Origin: an uncultured Pleurocapsa sp.
GTDB lineage: Bacteria; Cyanobacteriota; Cyanobacteriia; Cyanobacteriales; Xenococcaceae
Reading direction: 5' to 3'
Assembly: GCA_937884735.1 (NCBI GenBank)
Contig: CAKZYI010000393.1
Span: forward strand, 1-11,789
DNA length: 11,789 nucleotides
The position numbers and the translations under genes were made by a program. Below are positions 7,150 to 11,789 of the stretch, piece after piece (the first letter of the stretch is position 1; every line of letters starts with the position of its first letter). Under the pieces are notes generated by a model that saw only the letters and a list, made by a program, of their open reading frames with translations, did no database searches and was not told the origin of the DNA.

Positions 7150-8502
7150 ATGAAAATTTATAATCCGCTCTGTTTGTTTCTAGTTTTTGTTTACCTTTTA
7201 GGTATAAGTCCTAAAGTTCTAGCAGAGTTTAAATTAGAAGACCAAGAGCGTTTAGAAATCGCTCAAGCAAGTAAAGATGATGACAAAGATGACGAAGAAT
7301 TTGTTCTTCCAGAGCTAAAAGGTATTCCTAAAAATGTTAACGAAATTGCTGAAAAGATTACTGTTAGGATAGATAGCCCTGGGGGAAATGGTTCGGGGGT
7401 TATTTTTGCTCGTGATGGTGATGAATACTATGTAGTTACTGCCAAACATGTAGTTGCACAAGACCAAATTTATCAGGTAATTACTGAAGACGACAAGGTT
7501 CATGAAGTCGAACCAGAATATATTGAAAGATTTGAAGACAGCGATTTGGCTATCATCTCTTTTACAAGCAACAAAGACTATCAGGTAGGAGCATTTTCTA
7601 ACTACGACATTGGTTTGAATCAAGAGTCTTGGGTATTTGCCTATGGCTGGGGAAAAATAGGGGAAGAACCAGAACCCGTTTTTACTGTTGGTATGGTGAT
7701 TGGTAAAGAAACGGGAATATTTTTGGTTAAGGATGAACAATCTCTTACAGAGACAAACGGTTATGAACTTATTTATACCAACCTGTCTGAAAAAGGCATG
7801 AGCGGTGGTGCAGTATTGGATACTAGCGGTAGAGTAATTGGTATTCACACTTCCGCAGAAGGGGAAAGATACCGCTTAAGCAATAATTTGCAGTTGGGCT
7901 TTAGTTTGGGTATTCCGATCGCAACTTTTCTTGAGTCGCCTCAGTTGAAGGCTTTAGAACAAGATTTAAGCTTACAGGTACAAACCATCAAGGAAAAAGC
8001 CGACTTGGTTCCCTTTTCTCGACCAGATCTGACTAGAGAAGATCTTGATTCGGTTGGTTTTTTGCTGTCTGCACCTCCAAAAGAAAATGCTAGCGAAACA
8101 GATTTGGTCAACTATGGCAATCAACTGTGGCGTTCGTCTTTTTATGAAAAGGCTATTGAAGCTTTCGATCGCGCGATTGATAAAAATACTGATTTCCATC
8201 AGGCGTATTACGGAAAAGGATTGGCTCTATATGACTTAGGAAAACAGGAAGAAGCCAGTCAAGCTTTCCAACAGGCGATCGCTCTTGAACCCAATTTTTA
8301 TCCTGGCTGGTATCGTCAATCATTGACCCTGTTGAACCTCAAACAGTACGCTCGCGCTTTAGAAGTCATCGACAAGGCGATCGCTCTTAAACCTGAGAAT
8401 AATGCCTTATATGCCCTCCAAGGAGATGCCTTACAAAACCTAAATCGGTATAGCGAAGCAGTAACGGCATATAATAAAGCGATCGCGCTCCTTCCAATTT
8501 AA
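7150..8502 (+). CDS. Exported trypsin-like serine protease with four TPRs (protease-TPR 2, probably C-terminally truncated)
   Basis: 450 residues. Signal peptide at 1-25 (hydrophobic 7-19, VLA before the likely cut), then an acidic linker (about 41-50) as in its paralogue. The trypsin-like domain spans about 57-262 with His100 (TAKHVV), Asp132 (EDSDLAII) and Ser218 (GMSGGAV). It shares identical blocks with protease-TPR 1, for example GMSGGAVLDTSGRVIGIH. Four TPRs follow (about 321-446). The protein then stops two residues after the fourth repeat, where the paralogue continues with three more TPRs and about 90 residues. The last residues (LLPI) do not fit the TPR pattern, suggesting a frame change at a deletion junction. 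The protease part looks fully active, so this may be a working short form. It is 33 bases from pentapeptide B, with only heptamer repeat between. Confidence 0.92.
   Translation: MKIYNPLCLFLVFVYLLGISPKVLAEFKLEDQERLEIAQASKDDDKDDEEFVLPELKGIPKNVNEIAEKITVRIDSPGGNGSGVIFARDGDEYYVVTAKHVVAQDQIYQVITEDDKVHEVEPEYIERFEDSDLAIISFTSNKDYQVGAFSNYDIGLNQESWVFAYGWGKIGEEPEPVFTVGMVIGKETGIFLVKDEQSLTETNGYELIYTNLSEKGMSGGAVLDTSGRVIGIHTSAEGERYRLSNNLQLGFSLGIPIATFLESPQLKALEQDLSLQVQTIKEKADLVPFSRPDLTREDLDSVGFLLSAPPKENASETDLVNYGNQLWRSSFYEKAIEAFDRAIDKNTDFHQAYYGKGLALYDLGKQEEASQAFQQAIALEPNFYPGWYRQSLTLLNLKQYARALEVIDKAIALKPENNALYALQGDALQNLNRYSEAVTAYNKAIALLPI
8479..8486. repeat. HIP1 octamer at the presumed deletion junction
   Basis: GCGATCGC, the palindromic octamer over-represented in many cyanobacterial genomes. 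Further copies start at 3113, 3599, 4204, 5126, 8275, 8377, 9418, 9505, 10062 and 10473. Those at 8275, 8377 and 8479 are exactly 102 bases apart, one per TPR, each encoding Ala-Ile-Ala. After the 8479 copy the protease-TPR reading stops making sense and the pentapeptide frame opens. Confidence 0.8.
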
Positions 8503-8534
8503 GATTAAATAATAGGGGTGGTCTATTAAAAAAC

Positions 8535-8945
8535 TTGCGATTTAATAGCGGGTTGGAAACTATATCAGGAGTATTGGAAATAACGGCAGGAATAATAACT
8601 ACTATTAATAACCCTACTGCATCATACACACCAAATGCCAACCGCAAAACCATTTACCGCTTAGATAGCAACCTTGCTAGTGCCAACTTTAGCGGTGCTA
8701 ACTTAACCAATGCCAATTTGAAAAAAGCTCAATTGACCGATGTAAATCTCAGCCAGGCAATTCTTGACGACACTAATTTTGCTAATAACAACCTGAGCAA
8801 TGCTAACTTCATCAATACGGATATTAGCGAAGTTGATTTTGGCAACGATGCTATTGCGATCTGCGAAGCGACATTTAGCGATGAGGTTATTTATGAAGAG
8901 TATTGTTTTGAAGAAGAAGAAGAAGAAGAATTAAGTAATGAGTAA
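8535..8945 (+). CDS. Pentapeptide-repeat protein C, C-terminal fragment (probable remnant)
   Basis: 136 residues from a TTG. They match the second half of proteins A and B: a short non-repeat segment (GLETISGVLEITAGI, like GLSVISSALAI in A), then a pentapeptide run (SANFSGANLTNANL and on, about residues 49-105) and a Cys-containing end. There is no signal peptide, no N-terminal Cys motifs and no first pentapeptide run. The same frame is open upstream to 8478, overlapping the end of protease-TPR 2, with no ATG or GTG. The TTG start is thus weak, although AGGGGTGG at 8514-8521 could act as a distant ribosome binding site. I read it as the 3' end of a third pentapeptide gene that lost its 5' part by deletion. 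It may be untranslated, translationally coupled, or still expressed in the cytoplasm. It ends in a seven-Glu tract and a repeat-derived LSNE tail. Confidence 0.7.
   Translation: MRFNSGLETISGVLEITAGIITTINNPTASYTPNANRKTIYRLDSNLASANFSGANLTNANLKKAQLTDVNLSQAILDDTNFANNNLSNANFINTDISEVDFGNDAIAICEATFSDEVIYEEYCFEEEEEEELSNE
8910..8930 (+). repeat. (GAA)7 microsatellite
   Basis: Seven perfect GAA triplets encoding a Glu tract at the end of pentapeptide fragment C, directly before a heptamer array. A shorter (GAA)3 lies at 7090-7098 at the end of pentapeptide B, also directly before a heptamer array. Confidence 0.9.
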
Positions 8946-8968
8946 TGAGTAATAAGTAATAAGTACTG
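8934..8968. repeat. Heptameric tandem repeat (STRR-like), 5 copies of AGTAATG/AGTAATA
   Basis: AGTAATG twice, AGTAATA twice, then AGTACTG. The array supplies the Ser-Asn-Glu-stop end of fragment C. The gap 8969-9025 that follows holds no gene; it contains an 11-base perfect palindrome TCAACTGTTGA at 9000-9010 of unknown meaning. Confidence 0.9.
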
Positions 8969-9025
8969 AGAAATCATAAGGGATACACCTGCGAATAAGT
9001 CAACTGTTGAGGGCGAAATGACTTT

Positions 9026-9053
9026 AGTAATTAGTAATCAGTAATCAGTAATC
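9026..9053. repeat. Heptameric tandem repeat (STRR-like), 4 copies of AGTAATT/AGTAATC
   Basis: AGTAATT followed by three AGTAATC, ending 6 bases before the ATG at 9060. It forms the immediate leader of the stand-alone protease gene, and no other ribosome binding site is visible. Confidence 0.9.
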
Positions 9054-9059
9054 AAAATA

Positions 9060-9797
9060 ATGTTTATCGGTCGTACTTTTGTCTTGATTAGCTCCTGTGG
9101 CTTGTTAATAGCTGCAACATTTTCTTGTGTAAAGGTGGGTTCTAAAACACCCATCTCATTTCAAGATCGAAATATTAGTTTCAACTATGAGCCAGTAAAA
9201 TTAGCCGAAGCAATTTCTGTTAAGGTGACGGCAGATAATTCGTCTGGTAGCGGTATTATCATCCAAAAAACTGCCAATATTTATACTATTGTTACCAACC
9301 GTCACGTAATAGATCGCGGAGACGTTTATTATATTCATACGGTTGACAGCAGCATTCACAAAGGAAAAATAGACACTATATCAGAGCAAGATGATTTGGC
9401 GATTTTAAAATTTACTAGCGATCGCATTTATCCCGTGGCTAAAATCAATCCTGCACCTTTAAAGTTATACAATAGCCTGTTTGCTGCGGGATTTCCTTAT
9501 AATAGCGATCGCTTAGAAGTGACTTTAGGCAAATTACTACTACAGACAAAAAAGCCTCTCAAACAAGGATACCAGCTAGGTTACAGCAATAATATTCAAA
9601 AAGGAATGAGTGGAGGGGCTATTTTTAACAATTTGGGGGAAGTAGTCGGAGTTAATGGTAGAAGTGCAAATCCCATACTTCCTGATTATCAATACCAAGA
9701 CTTGTCTTATCCTACTAAACAACTCCAGCAAAAAATGACTCAATTGAGTTGGGGTATTCCTATCAGTAAAGCGATGGAATTGATTAATAACCTATAA
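9060..9797 (+). CDS. Exported stand-alone trypsin-like serine protease
   Basis: 245 residues. The N-terminus has Arg5, a hydrophobic stretch (7-21) and Cys23, in the manner of a signal peptide; FSC is a poor match to a lipobox, so lipid anchoring is uncertain. The trypsin-like domain spans about 48-243 with His82 in TNRHVI, Asp112 in DDLAIL and Ser184 in GMSGGAIF. SSGSGIII at 61-68 matches the strand before the catalytic His region in the paralogues, and WGIPI near the end matches their GFSLGIPI. There is no TPR or PDZ domain, so it is a minimal catalytic unit. It is clearly more distant from the two protease-TPR proteins than they are from each other. It lies 114 bases after fragment C, starts next to a heptamer array and ends in another (stop at 9795-9797). 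It converges on the kinase gene. Substrate is unknown. Confidence 0.9.
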   Translation: MFIGRTFVLISSCGLLIAATFSCVKVGSKTPISFQDRNISFNYEPVKLAEAISVKVTADNSSGSGIIIQKTANIYTIVTNRHVIDRGDVYYIHTVDSSIHKGKIDTISEQDDLAILKFTSDRIYPVAKINPAPLKLYNSLFAAGFPYNSDRLEVTLGKLLLQTKKPLKQGYQLGYSNNIQKGMSGGAIFNNLGEVVGVNGRSANPILPDYQYQDLSYPTKQLQQKMTQLSWGIPISKAMELINNL

Positions 9798-9849
9798 CTT
9801 ATAACTTATAACCTATAACTTATAACCTATAAACCATAACCTATAACCA
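9787..9849. repeat. Heptameric tandem repeat, 9 copies of ATAACCT/ATAACTT
   Basis: Nine consecutive heptamers, mostly ATAACCT or ATAACTT, with two degenerate units. It overlaps the Asn-Leu-stop end of the stand-alone protease. The heptamer family differs from the AGTAATA family 40 bases further on. Confidence 0.9.
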
Positions 9850-9890
9850 CACGGCTTGCCGAAGCGTAACATACCGATAACTAGTCCTTA

Positions 9891-9946
9891 CTTATTACTT
9901 ATTACTTATTACTTATTACTTATTATTCATTATTTATTACTCATTT
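9891..9946. repeat. Heptameric tandem repeat, 8 copies of CTTATTA (AGTAATA family, minus orientation)
   Basis: Five perfect CTTATTA units followed by three degenerate ones. Read on the minus strand this is the AGTAATA family. It overlaps the last five codons and the stop of the kinase gene (Met-Ser-Asn-Lys-stop). Confidence 0.9.
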
Positions 9947-11225
9947 TTGCCCTAATAGTATACTTACCTGATTCTCCTGGGGAGGTTGTGCGGGTAATAA
10001 CTGTATACTGTCCATCTTCAGGTAGCTTGGTTTTAATCTGAGCATTCCAATTGTTAATAGAGCGATCGCTATTTATTTCTAATTTATCTCCATTAGGCTT
10101 TTGTAAGACTATAAAAGGATCGAAATCATCGCTGTTCATTTCTATAGTAACTTCTTGAGTTTTTTGACCATCGAAGCTATATTTTTTACAGAAAATATCT
10201 GATTCTAAAATCATATCTTGGCAGATACTTTCTCCATTTAATTCATCTGAAATTGCTTTGCCATTTAAAGGTAAATTTAAGCTAGATGTTTTGTTAAAAC
10301 TTGTTGTTAACCAAAATAACAATGGTGCGCTAGCCAAGGTTAATAAACTTGGTATTAAGATTTTTTTCTGAGCAAAATTGATACCTTTATTGGAACTAGG
10401 GGTAATCAAGGTAGAGGGGACGGCAATTCTTAAGCGATTGAGATCTTGTAAAACTTCTCCTGCTTCACTATAGCGATCGCCTTTATGAGTCCGCACCATT
10501 TTAGTTAAGACATCAGCGAATTCTTGGCTAACTAAAGTATTTTTATTTTGCCAAATAATTTCATCTTCTTCATCTCGAATTATAAAATGAGGATTGATTC
10601 CTGTTAAAGCCTGAATGCCAATTATGCCCACTGCATATAAATCGCTATAAAATCCCGTTCTTCCGATAGATTGTTCGGGAGCAATATAGCCTGGAGTACC
10701 AACAATAGTTCTCATGAATGTTTTGCCATCAAATTCCATCACCGCGCCAAAGTCAATTAATACTAAGCGATTATTTTCTTGGTTGCGAATAATATTACCA
10801 GGTTTAATATCGCGATGAATAATATTTTTTTGATGAATAAAGTCAAGGATTTTCAATAGCTCAAAGACTATTTCTATTACTTCTGATTCGGATTTATTTG
10901 GATTTAAAGCAAGCTCTTTTTCTAAGGTATTCCCAGGGATGTATTCTTCTACTAAATAAAATTCTTGTTTAATTTCTAAATGAGCCAATAAACCAGGAAT
11001 TTGAGGATGTCTTCCCAACAACTCTAAAGCTTCAGCTTCGCGATCAAATAGCTCTTTTGCTTTTAGTAGAAAGTCTGGGTGAGTTTCCTTTGGCTTCAAT
11101 TGTTTAACCACACAGATAGGGTTTTGAGGACGTTTAATATCTTCCGCTAAGAATGTACAACCAAAAGCCCCCGAACCCAAAGAGCTAGTAATCTTATAAC
11201 GCCGATCTAAAACTTGCCCAATCAT
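9930..11225 (-). CDS. Membrane-anchored Ser/Thr protein kinase with extracytoplasmic PPC-like domain
   Basis: 431 residues. An N-terminal eukaryotic-type kinase domain (about 10-270) has all key residues: glycine loop GSGAFG (17-22), Lys41 in VVKQL, Glu63 in DREAEAL, HRDIKPGN (137-144, catalytic Asp139), DFG (158-160), and APE (182-184). It should phosphorylate Ser/Thr in the cytoplasm using ATP. One transmembrane segment follows (about 289-308). The remaining part outside the membrane has two cysteines (335, 346) that may pair. It also has a beta-rich segment (about 355-427, with DDFDPFIVLQKPNG and LPEDGQYTV) that fits a bacterial pre-peptidase C-terminal (PPC-like) domain, a likely ligand-sensing or adhesion module. 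The start ATG has no clear Shine-Dalgarno; the 104-base upstream gap shows no convincing promoter. It converges on the stand-alone protease. The last residues come from a heptamer array. Confidence 0.93.
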   Translation of the reverse strand: MIGQVLDRRYKITSSLGSGAFGCTFLAEDIKRPQNPICVVKQLKPKETHPDFLLKAKELFDREAEALELLGRHPQIPGLLAHLEIKQEFYLVEEYIPGNTLEKELALNPNKSESEVIEIVFELLKILDFIHQKNIIHRDIKPGNIIRNQENNRLVLIDFGAVMEFDGKTFMRTIVGTPGYIAPEQSIGRTGFYSDLYAVGIIGIQALTGINPHFIIRDEEDEIIWQNKNTLVSQEFADVLTKMVRTHKGDRYSEAGEVLQDLNRLRIAVPSTLITPSSNKGINFAQKKILIPSLLTLASAPLLFWLTTSFNKTSSLNLPLNGKAISDELNGESICQDMILESDIFCKKYSFDGQKTQEVTIEMNSDDFDPFIVLQKPNGDKLEINSDRSINNWNAQIKTKLPEDGQYTVITRTTSPGESGKYTIRAKMSNK

Positions 11226-11326
11226 ATTATCTGTTTACTAAAGAGCTAAAATTGCCAATATAAAGGTATTTTAAAACAATCTATTGATAATGGTAGTTTT
11301 TTATACTTTATTTAAATCACAAAAAT

Positions 11327-11343
11327 TTATTACTCATTACTTA
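11327..11343. repeat. Heptamer repeat remnant (minus-strand AGTAATG-AGTAATA)
   Basis: On the minus strand this reads TAAGTAATGAGTAATAA, about two AGTAAT(G/A) heptamers. It supplies the Ser-Asn-Glu-stop end of the glycosyltransferase-like gene, the same tail as fragment C. Confidence 0.65.
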
Positions 11344-11789
11344 ATTTTCTATTATTCCTTTCTTGCCACAAACTCCAGCCATACCCCAGAATAAAAGGCA
11401 ACCAGAGCAACCACGTTTCTCGATCCGTCAAATTCCAATTATTATTACCCAAAGTCTGACGATAGGGTAGTACAAAATAAATGAATGCCGACAAACTAAC
11501 TAATTTTACTCCCAAATTTTTTGTACCTACGGCAAAGGGAATTATCCATGTAAAATACCAGATGTGAATAATGGGAGAAATAACCAGTAATGCTGCAAAA
11601 AAATTTAAGCTAAACTGCTCTAGACTTCGAGATTTAAATAATAAAAGTAAAGTCACCTAACCTAGAGAAATAGCGAAAATGCTGTTGCTTTTCGTCGAAC
11701 CATGCCAAATTTTGGCTATTAGATGAGGTATAAAATCAGCACTACGTCCATGACTAACAAAAGTTGAACTGGTAGGAATCAAAGAGCAA
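11330..11789 (-). pseudogene. Multi-pass membrane glycosyltransferase-like protein (GT87/mannosyltransferase type), C-terminal part, interrupted by in-frame TAG
   Basis: Two open stretches lie in the same minus-strand frame. The 5' one runs from the window edge (11788) through 43 codons, including FVSHGRSADFIPHL, and ends at a TAG at 11659-11657. The 3' one begins at the very next codon (GTG, 11656) and encodes 108 residues with at least three membrane segments. The motif SPIIHIWYFTWIIPF resembles the C-terminal region of GT87/DUF2029-type polyprenyl-phosphate-mannose-dependent glycosyltransferases and related cyanobacterial proteins. The other two frames upstream contain early stops, so the simplest reading is one gene broken by a nonsense change. 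Alternatives are a base-call error, read-through, or restart at the GTG. The N-terminal part and its catalytic residues lie outside the window. Family assignment is moderate, because only the C-terminus is visible. Confidence 0.6.

Noticed and set aside
7315..7848. 177-codon minus-strand open frame
   Set aside because: It lies fully inside the protease domain of protease-TPR 2, which has a complete catalytic triad and a close paralogue. The minus-strand protein has no recognisable domain.
9000..9010. Palindrome TCAACTGTTGA as an operator
   Set aside because: Eleven bases, single copy, no linked promoter that I can recognise; this can occur by chance.
1760..9797. Antiphage defence system built on protease-TPR proteins
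   Set aside because: Known defence proteases with TPR-like parts act in the cytoplasm, whereas the proteases and pentapeptide proteins A and B here carry signal peptides; no nuclease, effector or phage-linked gene is nearby.
9851..9867. Hairpin ACGGCTTGCCGAAGCGT as a terminator between the convergent genes
   Set aside because: The stem is only about four to six pairs with a bulge and has no T-run on either strand; it may be a remnant of a cyanobacterial palindromic repeat.
9856..10041. 61-codon plus-strand open frame with YYLLLI repeats
   Set aside because: It is a translation of the CTTATTA heptamer array and the antisense of the kinase 3' end; a low-complexity artefact.
11226..11329. Kinase promoter
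   Set aside because: AT-rich with several TATA-like strings on the minus strand, but no -35/-10 pair with acceptable spacing.

Overview
This window looks like a cyanobacterial chromosome segment. The evidence is about eleven copies of the HIP1 octamer GCGATCGC, low GC content, many short heptameric tandem repeats (STRR-like, e.g. GTAATAG, AGTAATA, ATAACCT) between genes, and a gene set typical of filamentous or pleurocapsalean cyanobacteria: trypsin-like protease/TPR proteins, secreted pentapeptide-repeat proteins, a membrane Ser/Thr kinase and DUF5648-type repeat proteins. No RNA gene, CRISPR array, IS element or phage gene was seen. No gene-free stretch exceeds about 130 bases.

Left part (1-1724): the 3' end of one DUF5648-type repeat protein, then a 444-residue protein with six roughly 40-residue beta-propeller-like repeats and three DUF5648-type repeats. 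The tail of the second gene duplicates the first.

Centre (1760-9797): six same-strand genes in tight order. They are protease-TPR 1, pentapeptide protein A, pentapeptide protein B, protease-TPR 2 (short), a pentapeptide C-terminal fragment C, and a stand-alone trypsin-like protease. The five with intact N-termini carry export signals; fragment C has lost its own. The two protease-TPR genes are paralogues, as are A and B. The array therefore looks like an amplified protease/pentapeptide module. The short protease-TPR 2 and the headless fragment C probably result from one deletion that joined two adjacent genes out of frame.

Right part (9930-11789, minus strand): a Ser/Thr kinase with one membrane span and an extracytoplasmic PPC-like domain, converging on the stand-alone protease. 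After it comes the 3' end of a multi-pass membrane glycosyltransferase-like gene that carries an in-frame TAG stop.

How the parts may work together is inference. The proteases, pentapeptide beta-helices and the kinase ectodomain would all lie outside the cytoplasmic membrane, so a cell-envelope processing or sensing role is reasonable. No substrate can be read from the sequence. The most notable structural signals are the heptamer repeats, which supply the stop codons and last residues of several unrelated genes, the apparent gene-fusing deletion near 8479-8534, and the interrupted gene at the right edge.
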